Source of the DNA: JBHHYN01 sp046757565
Lineage (GTDB): Bacteria; Pseudomonadota; Gammaproteobacteria; Eutrophobiales; Eutrophobiaceae
Reading direction: 5' to 3'
Assembly (NCBI GenBank): GCA_046757565.1
Contig: JBHHYN010000015.1
Coordinates: 1-38,898 of the forward strand
DNA length: 38,898 nucleotides
Part shown: positions 1 to 8,093 of the stretch, in pieces
How the letters are laid out: each line of letters opens with the position of its first letter
Numbering within the stretch: the stretch's first letter is position 1
Made by a program: the position numbers and the translations under genes
The notes under the pieces: generated by a model
The model's input: the letters and a program-made list of their open reading frames with translations, nothing else
Told to the model about the DNA's origin: nothing
Database searches by the model: none

Positions 1-245
1 TTGTCTGCGGCGCCGGTAATGACTCTTCCGCAAGGGCCATACTTGAATCGAGTATCGAACTGGCGAAAAAATTAAACATGGAAAGCGTCGCTGAAGGCGC
101 CGAAACACGGGAAGACTGGGACCTGGTGGAACAACTCGGCTGTGATACGGTGCAGGGTTATTACTGTGCCCGGCCCATGCCTGATGAAGCGTTGCGTGAT
201 TTCCTGACTAACTGGTCAGGTCCGTACCATCAGGGAGAGAATTAA
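1..245 (+). CDS. EAL-domain protein, C-terminal end (partial)
   Basis: The window opens inside a gene read from base 3 to a TAA at 243-245. About 80 residues remain. They include ESVAEGAET, the conserved late-barrel loop carrying a catalytic glutamate in EAL phosphodiesterases, and then GCDTVQGYYCARPMP, the usual C-terminal EAL signature. Such domains hydrolyse cyclic di-GMP, commonly downstream of receiver, PAS or GGDEF modules. Those partner domains lie outside the window, so the input signal is unknown. The stop codon is followed with no spacing by the complement of the dxs stop, so the two genes converge back to back. Confidence 0.88.
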   Translation, partial: VCGAGNDSSARAILESSIELAKKLNMESVAEGAETREDWDLVEQLGCDTVQGYYCARPMPDEALRDFLTNWSGPYHQGEN

Positions 246-2138
246 TCAGGCGGATTTAGCCTTGGTTATCTGCCCGGTGTCCTCGAAGTGCGATCGGATA
301 AAGGCCAGGATCCCCTGCTTCGTCAGTCCTGCCTCCGCCAGCATATCGTCTCTGGAACCGTGCTGAATCAATTGATCGGGCAGTCCGCAATGGATCACCG
401 GCAGGGTGACGCCATGCTCTGCCAGGGTTTCATTGACCGCACTGCCGGCACCGCCACTTGTCATATTCTCTTCGATGGTCACAATAAGATTATGCTCCTG
501 CGCCATCTGCAGGATCATGCCGCTATCGACGGGCTTCACGAAACGCATATTGACCATGCTGGCATCCAGTTCTTCCGCCACTTCCATCGCAGGATCAACC
601 ATGGTGCCGAATGCCAGGATGGCGATGCCTTTGCCCCGCCTGCGCAGTTCCGCCTTGCCAATCGGTAACTGCGCCATCTCCTGCTGGATGGCGACGCCCG
701 GTCCCGTCCCCCGTGGATAACGCACAGCGGCGGGCTGGTCCAGCATAAATCCGGTATAGAGCATCTGCCTGCACTCGTTTTCGTCGGCAGGCGCCATGAT
801 GACCATATTCGGCAGACAGCGCAGAAAGGTCAGATCATAGCTGCCGTTATGGGTCGGGCCATCGGAACCGACCAGTCCGGCCCGATCGATGGCAAACAAT
901 ACCGGCAGGTCTTGCGTAATCACATCATGGATCACCTGGTCATAAGCCCTTTGCAAAAAGGTTGAATAGATGGCCACCACCGGTTTCAGACCGTCACAGG
1001 CCATTCCGGCCGCGACCGCGACACTGTGTTGCTCGGCAATCGCCACATCGAAATAACGGTCCGGAAATTCCAGCTCGAACCTGACCAGCCCGGACCCTTC
1101 ACGCATGGCCGGGGTAATCGCAACCAGGCGTTGGTCAATGGCGGCCATGTCACAGGCCCAATCGCCAAATACCTTGCTGTAGGTGGGCTTGCCGGGTTTG
1201 CGCGTGGCAACCATGCCCTTGTCCGGGTCAAACGGGGTGACTGCATGATACTTGACTGGATCGTTTTCCGCAGGCCCGTAACCCTTACCCTTGCGTGTAA
1301 GGATGTGCAGGAACTGGGGACCGCCCATTTCCTTGATATTGCGGATGGTTTCCAGCAAAGCCGATATGTCATGTCCATCTATGGGGCCGATATAGTTAAA
1401 GCCGAATTCTTCGAACAGGGTCCCGGGAACAATCAGCCCTTTGATATGCTCCTCGGCGCGTTTCGCCAACTCCCAGGCAGGCGGCATATTCGATAGAACA
1501 CGCTTGCTTTTTTCGCGCGCTTTTGTATAAAGCTTGCCCGATAGGATCTGGGCAAAGCGGTTGGACAAGGCACCGACATTGGGAGAAATCGCCATCTCGT
1601 TATCATTCAGGATCACCAACAGGTCACTGTGCAGGTCCCCGGCATGGTTCAAGGCCTCAAAGGCCATCCCTGCCGTCAAACCGCCGTCACCGATGATGGC
1701 CACGGATTTTCGATGGCTCCCCGTCCGCCTGGCGGCAATAGACATACCCAGCGCCGCGCTGATCGAGGTACTGGAGTGTCCGACACCAAAGGCATCGTAA
1801 TCACTTTCTGCGCGTTTGGGGAACGGCGCCAGTCCGCCTGATTTACGGATGGAATGCAGGCGCTCCTTCCGGCCCGTCAAAATCTTGTGGACATAGGCCT
1901 GATGACCGACATCCCATACAAGACGGTCTTCGGGGGTATTATAGATATAGTGCAAGACGATGGTGAGTTCCACGGCGCCGAGGCTGGCGGCAAAATGACC
2001 ACTGTTCTGAGTGGCCCACTGCAGCAGGAAGTCGCGTATCTCCCGGGCCAGGGGTTCTAACCGGGATTCGGGCAATCGGCGCAGATCCTCAGGGGAATTA
2101 ATTGTATCCAGTATTGGAGTATGAATTTTATGCGTCAT
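246..2138 (-). CDS. dxs: 1-deoxy-D-xylulose-5-phosphate synthase
   Basis: This 630-residue protein matches full-length Dxs. The enzyme condenses pyruvate and glyceraldehyde 3-phosphate with thiamine diphosphate, the first step of the MEP isoprenoid pathway in the cytoplasm. The N-terminal part has DVGHQAYVHKILTGR and GHSSTSISAALG. The TPP-binding segment is GDGGLTAGMAFEALNHAGD followed by NDNEMAISPNVGAL. The middle has the transketolase-like pyrimidine domain (AIAEQHSVAVAAGMA, DRAGLVGSDGPTHNGSYD), and a transketolase C-terminal domain ends the protein. The ATG at 2138 gives the conserved N-terminus (NSPEDLRRLPESRLEPLA). It is divergent from hpnH, so isoprenoid precursor supply and hopanoid modification sit side by side. 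No frameshift or missing motif was seen. Confidence 0.97.
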   Translation of the reverse strand: MTHKIHTPILDTINSPEDLRRLPESRLEPLAREIRDFLLQWATQNSGHFAASLGAVELTIVLHYIYNTPEDRLVWDVGHQAYVHKILTGRKERLHSIRKSGGLAPFPKRAESDYDAFGVGHSSTSISAALGMSIAARRTGSHRKSVAIIGDGGLTAGMAFEALNHAGDLHSDLLVILNDNEMAISPNVGALSNRFAQILSGKLYTKAREKSKRVLSNMPPAWELAKRAEEHIKGLIVPGTLFEEFGFNYIGPIDGHDISALLETIRNIKEMGGPQFLHILTRKGKGYGPAENDPVKYHAVTPFDPDKGMVATRKPGKPTYSKVFGDWACDMAAIDQRLVAITPAMREGSGLVRFELEFPDRYFDVAIAEQHSVAVAAGMACDGLKPVVAIYSTFLQRAYDQVIHDVITQDLPVLFAIDRAGLVGSDGPTHNGSYDLTFLRCLPNMVIMAPADENECRQMLYTGFMLDQPAAVRYPRGTGPGVAIQQEMAQLPIGKAELRRRGKGIAILAFGTMVDPAMEVAEELDASMVNMRFVKPVDSGMILQMAQEHNLIVTIEENMTSGGAGSAVNETLAEHGVTLPVIHCGLPDQLIQHGSRDDMLAEAGLTKQGILAFIRSHFEDTGQITKAKSA

Positions 2139-2372
2139 TGATCACTCTAACCCTGCGGCTACGGGCATTATGAATTTGCCGCAGCCGACTTGCAAGGCGC
2201 CGGTTGCCTGGAAAAGGTGCAGGAAAACAACAACCAGATCCGCTTTAAAAAAACAGGGTACATACATACATTTTTATATTATCATAGGTTATCTCGCTAA
2301 TTTACGGGATATTTTATATCACAATACCTGCCGCTGTCCGGGCCGGCTAATAACTATGTAGGGGGTAGTTTG
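2139..2372. promoter_or_regulatory. divergent dxs / hpnH intergenic region
   Basis: This 234-bp, AT-rich region lies between two divergent genes and must hold both promoters. No hexamer pair is clear enough to assign. A perfect 7-bp inverted repeat (CTGCGGC at 2153-2159, GCCGCAG at 2178-2184) lies about 15-45 bases upstream of the dxs start and could form a hairpin in its leader. It has no T-run, so it is not a standard terminator. A GGGGG run at 2361-2365 is the likely Shine-Dalgarno of hpnH. Confidence 0.35.
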
Positions 2373-3506
2373 ATGGGTGTACCATTAATCCAACAATATC
2401 GGGTTGCCAAACATATACTCGGCAAGAAATTGGGACGGGAACGCCGTTATCCCCTGGTGCTTATGCTGGAACCCCTGTTTCGCTGCAATCTCAGCTGCGC
2501 CGGTTGCGGCAAAATCGATTATCCCGAAGAGATCCTCGATAAACGGCTCAGTTTCGAGGATTGTATGGCGGCCATTGACGAATGTGGGGCGCCGATCGTC
2601 TCCATCGCCGGGGGTGAACCCCTGATCCACAAAGACATGCCCAGGATTGTACGTGGCTATATCAATAAGAAAAAATTCGTCTATCTATGCACGAATGCCT
2701 TGCTCTTAAGTAAGCACTTGGCGGAATTCACCCCTTCACCCTACCTGACTTTTTCCGTTCATCTGGATGGTAATCGTGATCGCCATGATGCCTCCGTCTG
2801 CCGGGCGGGGGTATTCGATAAATGTGTAGATGTGATTAAGGAAGCTCGAAGCAAGGGCTTCCGCGTCACCATTAACTGCACCCTGTTTCAGGGGGAATCC
2901 GCACAGGAGGTTGCTGATTTTATGGATATGGCGATGGGTCTGGGCGTGGAGGGCGTCACCATCTCTCCTGGATACAGTTATGAACGGGCACCAAAACAAG
3001 ACGTTTTCCTGCAGCGGAAAGAGGGCAAGCAGTTGTTCCGTGACCTGTTTAAACTGGGGAAAGGGAAAAAATGGCGCTTCAATCAATCATCCCTTTACCT
3101 GGATTTCCTTGCCGGGAACCAGTCCTATGAATGCACCCCCTGGGGCAACCCGACCCGTAATGTGTTTGGTTGGCAAAAACCCTGCTATCTGCTGGTCGGA
3201 GAGGGTTATGCGCCTACCTTTCAGGCACTAATGGAGGAAACCGATTGGGGCAAATACGGTACCGGCCGTAATCCCAAGTGTGCTAACTGCATGGTCCATT
3301 GCGGCTACGAACCGACCGCTGTGGACAACACCTTTCAACAACCCCTGAAAGCGCTTAAGGTAGCGCTGGCGGGGCCACGTACGGAGGGGCCCATGGCACC
3401 TGAATTGCCGGTTCTTTATGATGAAGAGCTGTTGCCCAAACCGAAACCGGCCGCCAGGATCAATCCAGCCACATCCTGTAGCGGTAATAATAAACAAGTT
3501 GCTTGA
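2373..3506 (+). CDS. hpnH: HpnH, radical SAM adenosylhopane-forming enzyme
   Basis: HpnH joins a 5'-deoxyadenosyl group to a hopene-type triterpene, giving adenosylhopane, the first step toward extended C35 hopanoids. The radical SAM cluster motif is near the N-terminus: C38, C42 and C45 in CNLSCAGC, within LMLEPLFRCNLSCAGCGK. It is followed by the SAM-binding SIAGGEPLIH stretch. The C-terminal part (CTPWGNPTRNVFGW, NPKCANCMVHCGYEPTA) is typical of HpnH. An in-frame TTG lies at 2370, but the ATG at 2373 is preferred because GGGGG sits 7 bases upstream. The product is 377 residues, the usual length. Its TGA overlaps the ATG of hpnB, so the pair is probably translationally coupled. The cyclase (shc) and hpnG are not in this window. 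Confidence 0.95.
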   Translation: MGVPLIQQYRVAKHILGKKLGRERRYPLVLMLEPLFRCNLSCAGCGKIDYPEEILDKRLSFEDCMAAIDECGAPIVSIAGGEPLIHKDMPRIVRGYINKKKFVYLCTNALLLSKHLAEFTPSPYLTFSVHLDGNRDRHDASVCRAGVFDKCVDVIKEARSKGFRVTINCTLFQGESAQEVADFMDMAMGLGVEGVTISPGYSYERAPKQDVFLQRKEGKQLFRDLFKLGKGKKWRFNQSSLYLDFLAGNQSYECTPWGNPTRNVFGWQKPCYLLVGEGYAPTFQALMEETDWGKYGTGRNPKCANCMVHCGYEPTAVDNTFQQPLKALKVALAGPRTEGPMAPELPVLYDEELLPKPKPAARINPATSCSGNNKQVA

Positions 3507-4627
3507 TGGGCCTGGTCTGGCTGGCGTTCCCAGGCCTCATCATCTGGTGCGGCATCCTGCTGTTGCCGTGGCGGCCGTGGAGTACGCGGGAGACGCTGGA
3601 GGCCGCTCCCGGATCCGGACAGGATTTATCTCATGTTACGGTACTCATCCCCGCGCGCAATGAGCAGGATGTTATTGCCAACACCTTGCACGCAGTGGCT
3701 GCGCAAGGAAAAAACCACCGCATCGTCCTGATCGATGATCAGTGCGGTGACAGGACGCGGCACATTGCGGAAAACCTGGGCATAGAGAACCTTACTGTTA
3801 TAAATGGGGAGCCCCTGCCCCCGGGCTGGAGCGGGAAATTATGGGCGCTGGAACAAGGCCGTGCCCAGGTACAGAGCGATGTGATTCTGTTGCTGGACGC
3901 AGACATTGAACTGAAACCCGGTGTGATGAGCGCATTACTAGCCAAAATGACCAATGAGAAGCTTCACCTTGTCTCACTCATGGCGTCTTTAAGAATACAA
4001 AGTCCGTGGGAAATGCTGCTCATGCCGGCGTTCATATATTTTTTTAAGCTATTGTATCCATTCAGGATATCTAACTCGACATCCAATATTACCGCAGCCG
4101 CGGCAGGGGGGTGTATCCTGATCGATCAGCAAATACTCGACGACCTCGGCGGGTTTGCGGCGTTGAAAAGTGAACTGATTGATGATTGCGCACTGGCCCG
4201 GCGGGTAAAAAACCGGGGCGGCCGCACCTGGATAGGCTTGACCCACTCGGTGATCAGCCGGCGTCGTTATGACACTCTACGGAGTATCTGGGAGATGGTG
4301 TCCCGAACTGCCTTTACCCAACTGCGCTACTCAACATCGCTGTTGCTGCTCTGTACTCTGTTGTTGATAGCAGCGTTTTGCCTGCCGGTCATCGCTCTGT
4401 TTTCACAGGAACCGGTGACTGTCGGCGTCTCGATACTGGACATTCTATTGATGGTGGGAAGCTATTTACCCACACTGAAATACTATGGCATGAGTGGTTT
4501 TTGGGGTTTTACATTACCGATCACTGCCATGCTCTATCTGCTGATGACATGGAGTTCCGCCATTAATCGCTGGTATGGAACAGGCGCATTCTGGAAAGAT
4601 CGGACCTATACCGGACAAACCGGCTGA
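3506..4627 (+). CDS. hpnB: HpnB-type hopanoid-associated glycosyltransferase
   Basis: This is a family 2 membrane glycosyltransferase of 373 residues. A hydrophobic N-terminal helix (GLVWLAFPGLIIWCGILLL) precedes the GT-A domain. That domain contains VTVLIPARNEQDVI, the nucleotide-binding VLIDDQCGD, the metal-binding LLLDADIEL (D131 and D133), and a late DDCALARRV acceptor/base motif followed by SRRRYDTLRSIWEMV. At least two more hydrophobic spans lie near the C-terminus. Its overlap with hpnH, TGATG, indicates one transcript. HpnB proteins are assigned to hopanoid clusters by conserved neighbourhood; the sugar and acceptor are not known from sequence. The ATG at 3506 is chosen over the TTG at 3503. 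Confidence 0.9.
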   Translation: MGLVWLAFPGLIIWCGILLLPWRPWSTRETLEAAPGSGQDLSHVTVLIPARNEQDVIANTLHAVAAQGKNHRIVLIDDQCGDRTRHIAENLGIENLTVINGEPLPPGWSGKLWALEQGRAQVQSDVILLLDADIELKPGVMSALLAKMTNEKLHLVSLMASLRIQSPWEMLLMPAFIYFFKLLYPFRISNSTSNITAAAAGGCILIDQQILDDLGGFAALKSELIDDCALARRVKNRGGRTWIGLTHSVISRRRYDTLRSIWEMVSRTAFTQLRYSTSLLLLCTLLLIAAFCLPVIALFSQEPVTVGVSILDILLMVGSYLPTLKYYGMSGFWGFTLPITAMLYLLMTWSSAINRWYGTGAFWKDRTYTGQTG

Positions 4628-4727
4628 AAAAATGCAAACTTTCCATCCTTAAATGGTCAAAGAACCCATACAGTTACCTTTCGTCATTTGGGATTAGAAT
4701 AACTAATAAGACAGTGATGACTGAATT

Positions 4728-5375
4728 ATGCCATTAGCATGCAACCGTAATAATGGACAGGGGCTCCTGACCTGCTTGATAGTGGCAATAGCATTTGCCT
4801 GTCCGTCATTTACCGCAGTAGCGGATACGGATAGTGAGGCAGACAGAGTTGTCGAACAATTACATCAGACATTGATAGAGGTCATGCAAGCATCGAAAAA
4901 ACTGGGCTATAAGGGCAGATATGCCAGGCTGTATCCGGTTATCTCGTCAAATTTTGATACTCCACTTATTGTAAAAGTAATACTCAGCCGCTACTGGAAG
5001 ACTCTAAGCAATCAGCAAAAATCCAATTTTATTCAACTATTCAACCATCTCAGCGTGGCGACCTATGCTTCCCGCTTCGACGCCTATGACGGTGAAGAGT
5101 TTGTTGAAATATCGAAAGAGAAGTTAAAAAGAGGACGCCTTCTCATCAAGACGGAACTGCGCAGACCAAATGAAAAACCGGTGAAGATGAATTATCTGAT
5201 GCGAAAAAAGAAAGACGACTGGTTGATTATTAGCGTCATCGCGGAAGGCGTAAATGATCTCTCGTTAAAAAGGGCCGAATACGCCGAGGTCATCAAGAAA
5301 AAGGGATTTGACGGTTTAGTCGGTGATATACAGGCAAAGATCAGGGACATGGAAAAAGGCGATACCGGCCAGTGA
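4728..5375 (+). CDS. HpnM/MlaC-family periplasmic lipid-binding protein
   Basis: This 215-residue protein of the MlaC (Ttg2D/toluene-tolerance) family starts with an export signal: a hydrophobic core LLTCLIVAIAFACPSF and a probable cleavage after AVA near residue 32. The mature part has the family pattern: VVEQLHQTLIEVMQ, YARLYPVISSNFDTPLIVKVILSRYWKTLS, then QKSNFIQLFNHLSVATYASRFDAYDGE. MlaC carries lipid across the periplasm between the outer-membrane MlaA complex and the MlaFEDB ABC transporter. The copy in hopanoid clusters is called HpnM. It lies 100 bases after hpnB and 78 bases before an mlaA homologue, so a role in moving hopanoids or phospholipids is inferred. No strong Shine-Dalgarno precedes the ATG. 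Confidence 0.87.
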   Translation: MPLACNRNNGQGLLTCLIVAIAFACPSFTAVADTDSEADRVVEQLHQTLIEVMQASKKLGYKGRYARLYPVISSNFDTPLIVKVILSRYWKTLSNQQKSNFIQLFNHLSVATYASRFDAYDGEEFVEISKEKLKRGRLLIKTELRRPNEKPVKMNYLMRKKKDDWLIISVIAEGVNDLSLKRAEYAEVIKKKGFDGLVGDIQAKIRDMEKGDTGQ

Positions 5376-5453
5376 TGACACGTTACGCTATTTGCGTTTG
5401 TAGCATTCGGGATTGTATGTCAATATTCAAGCTATTGTGAGTTGAGGTAAATC

Positions 5454-6233
5454 ATGAAGAATAATATACAGAAGAATCTGATCATAAAGCTGATATTTCT
5501 GGTTTTAATCGGTCTCCTTTCCGGTTGTGCTTCAACCCAATCAAGGGACAATACTGTAGCGGATCCGGATCCAATCGAACCGGTAAACAGAAAATCCTAT
5601 GCAATTAACGATACCCTGGATGTACACATCCTGAAACCCATTGCGCAAAAATACGCAGATGTTACCCCGAAACCGGTACGTACGAGCGTCACAAATTTTT
5701 TCGATAACCTGGCTTACCTTAACGTCATTATCAACTCCTTTTTGCAGGGAAAGTTCAAGCAGGGTTTTTCCGATACATCGCGCTTCCTGTTTAACTCAAC
5801 ACTGGGTATTGGGGGCCTGTTTGATGTAGCGACCGATATGGGCTACCCCAAACATAATGAAGATCTCGGGCAAACGCTGGCAACGTGGGGAGTCGGCAGA
5901 GGGGCCTATTTAGTCATACCCTTTATTCAGGGTCCGGATACTGTGCGTAACACACCTAATCTCGCATCGAGTGCACTACTCAATCCGCTCACTTATGTCG
6001 CCAGTGTCGTTCTCTTTCCCGTTTACGCGCTCGACTTTGTCAACACACGAGCAAATCTCCTGGATGCAACAAACATACGGGATGAGGCCGCCCTGGATCC
6101 CTACTCGTTTACCCGGGAGGCGTATCTGCAACGGCGAGAATTTCTAATCCATGATGGCAACCCGCCGGCTGAGGGTTATGATGAACTCTTCGAGGAAGAG
6201 CCGGAAGATGAACCTGCCCTGATAATAGAGTAA
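5454..6233 (+). CDS. mlaA: MlaA/VacJ-family outer-membrane lipoprotein
   Basis: This 259-residue lipoprotein has a signal peptide ending in a lipobox, L22-S23-G24-C25. Alanine follows the cysteine, which fits sorting to the outer membrane. The MlaA core follows: DPIEPVNRKSYAINDTLD, then VRTSVTNFFDNLAYLNVIINSFLQGKF, and FLFNSTLGIGGLFDVATDMG with DLGQTLATWGVG. MlaA removes misplaced lipids from the outer leaflet of the outer membrane and passes them to MlaC. The C-terminal tail is acidic (ELFEEEPEDEPALIIE). GAGGT lies 8 bases before the ATG. It sits directly downstream of the MlaC-like gene. The transporter genes mlaFEDB are not in this window. Confidence 0.93.
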   Translation: MKNNIQKNLIIKLIFLVLIGLLSGCASTQSRDNTVADPDPIEPVNRKSYAINDTLDVHILKPIAQKYADVTPKPVRTSVTNFFDNLAYLNVIINSFLQGKFKQGFSDTSRFLFNSTLGIGGLFDVATDMGYPKHNEDLGQTLATWGVGRGAYLVIPFIQGPDTVRNTPNLASSALLNPLTYVASVVLFPVYALDFVNTRANLLDATNIRDEAALDPYSFTREAYLQRREFLIHDGNPPAEGYDELFEEEPEDEPALIIE

Positions 6234-6527
6234 GTGGCTAGAAAACCAACCATGCACCACCCGCAGTAGACACAAGGCGGGGTACCCGGCATGAGGCCCG
6301 GTTCAGACCAATACCCATCGACAGCCTCCCGCCATACTGAATATAATTTTTGCCGTGATGTGCCCGGAAGCTGGTAGAATCCCGCCTGTTATTCTTGTCG
6401 CCAACAGCACAAATATAAATGTATCAAGATCAATTCCTCTCATATCAGGCAATACCGGGCAAATATTTCCATGTATATGTTATAGTTAACTCTGTTTTTT
6501 AATTCCTTCTCTGTATAGTCAGACTGC
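6234..6527. other. intergenic region upstream of rng
   Basis: About 294 bases lie between mlaA and rng. The last 100 bases are AT-rich and probably hold the rng promoter, but no convincing -35/-10 pair, hairpin terminator or RNA gene was identified. Confidence 0.4.
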
Positions 6528-8078
6528 ATGAGCGAAGAGATACTAATTAACGTGACACCCCAGGAGACACGCGTCGCGGTAGTCGAAAATGGCGTCCTGC
6601 AGGAGGTTTATATTGAACGAACAAGCAAGCGCGGTCTGGTCGGCAAGATCTTCAAGGGCCGCGTTTCCCGGGTCCTGCCGGGGATGCAGGCGGCGTTTGT
6701 AGATTGCGGTCTGGAGCGAACCGGGTTTCTTCATATTTCTGATATTGTCGAAGCGTGCGAAACAGGCGAAACCGGCCCGGGATCACGTCTCCTTCAGGAG
6801 ACGTCGATAGAAAACCTCCTGGCTGAAGGACAGGAGGTACTGGTACAGGTTGTCAAGGACCCCCTTGGCAGCAAGGGGGCGCGGTTGACGACCCGAATTT
6901 CCATTCCTTCCCGGTATCTGGTCTTTCTTCCCGATAATCCAAGTATTGGTATATCGCAGCGAATCGAAGACGGGGAAGAGCGTGAACGGCTGCGGCAAAT
7001 TATCCTGCAGCCCCATATGGGTATTCAACAAGCTGCTGCGGGCGGTAGTGATAACAAAACTGTTTTACATAGCGTCCAGGAAGAATCGGAAATACTGAGC
7101 AAGGGGGGATTCATTGTCCGGACTGCCGCAGAAGGCGTAGCGGCAGAGGAAATCCACAAAAATATCAGGTTTTTGCACAAACTATGGAACTCGGTACAGG
7201 TCCGTTCCCAGAACACCCTGCCCCCCGCCATCGTATACGATGATCTGCCGTTGGCGATGCGGGTCATGCGCGACCTGGTTAATTCCGAGATTGAAAAAAT
7301 CAGGATAGATTCAAGAGAGACTTATAAACGGCTGATGGAATTCTCTAAAAATTACATCCCGGAGCTCCAGGACCGCATTGAACATTACCCGGGAGAACGC
7401 CCCATACTCGATCTGTATTCTGTTGAAGACGAGATTCAGAAATCTCTTAACCGTAAAGTCCAACTGAAATCAGGGGGCCATCTTGTCATCGACCAGACAG
7501 AGGCAATGACGACGATCGATATTAATACGGGGGGGTTTGTCGGTCATAGAAATCTGGAAGAAACGATCTATAAAACAAACCTGGAGGCAGCGCAATCCAT
7601 CGCCAGACAACTGCGTCTGCGTAATCTCGGCGGCATCTTTATTATTGATTTCATCGATATGCAGGAGCCGGAACATGCCCGCCAGGTCTTACGCGCCCTG
7701 GAAAAACACCTTGAACGCGATCATTCGAAAACGACCATAAGTGAATTGACCTCACTCGGACTGGTGCAACTGACACGCAAACGTACCCGCGAAAGCCTTG
7801 AACACATACTCTGCGAAACCTGTCCTACCTGTAGCGGCAGGGCCACTATCAAGTCAAAGGAAACCGTCTGTTATGAAATATTCCGGGAAATACTCCGTGA
7901 AGTCAGACAATTCGATGCGAAAAAGCTGCTCGTAGTCGCCTCGCAATCGGTAGTGGAGATGTGTCTGGACGATGGATCGACCAGTGTTGCCGAACTGGAA
8001 GAATTTATTAACAGGCCCATCTCATTCCAGGTTGAACCACTCTATACACAGGAGCAATTCGATATAGTCCTGCTGTAG
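6528..8078 (+). CDS. rng: ribonuclease G
   Basis: RNase G is a cytoplasmic endoribonuclease related to the catalytic half of RNase E; it matures the 16S rRNA 5' end and cleaves some mRNAs. This 516-residue protein has an N-terminal S1 domain (GKIFKGRVSRVLPGMQAAFVD, GFLHISDI). The catalytic aspartates are D331 in TTIDINTGGF and D374 in FIIDFIDM. The zinc-link CPTC is at residues 432-435. It is some 25 residues longer than the E. coli enzyme; the extra residues seem to lie in loops of the S1 region and near residues 164-172. The related RNase E has a long C-terminal scaffold; here the protein ends soon after the zinc link, so it is G-type. yhdP follows 15 bases downstream, as in many gammaproteobacteria. 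No clear Shine-Dalgarno was seen. Confidence 0.95.
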   Translation: MSEEILINVTPQETRVAVVENGVLQEVYIERTSKRGLVGKIFKGRVSRVLPGMQAAFVDCGLERTGFLHISDIVEACETGETGPGSRLLQETSIENLLAEGQEVLVQVVKDPLGSKGARLTTRISIPSRYLVFLPDNPSIGISQRIEDGEERERLRQIILQPHMGIQQAAAGGSDNKTVLHSVQEESEILSKGGFIVRTAAEGVAAEEIHKNIRFLHKLWNSVQVRSQNTLPPAIVYDDLPLAMRVMRDLVNSEIEKIRIDSRETYKRLMEFSKNYIPELQDRIEHYPGERPILDLYSVEDEIQKSLNRKVQLKSGGHLVIDQTEAMTTIDINTGGFVGHRNLEETIYKTNLEAAQSIARQLRLRNLGGIFIIDFIDMQEPEHARQVLRALEKHLERDHSKTTISELTSLGLVQLTRKRTRESLEHILCETCPTCSGRATIKSKETVCYEIFREILREVRQFDAKKLLVVASQSVVEMCLDDGSTSVAELEEFINRPISFQVEPLYTQEQFDIVLL

Positions 8079-8093
8079 GCAGGAAAAAAACAG

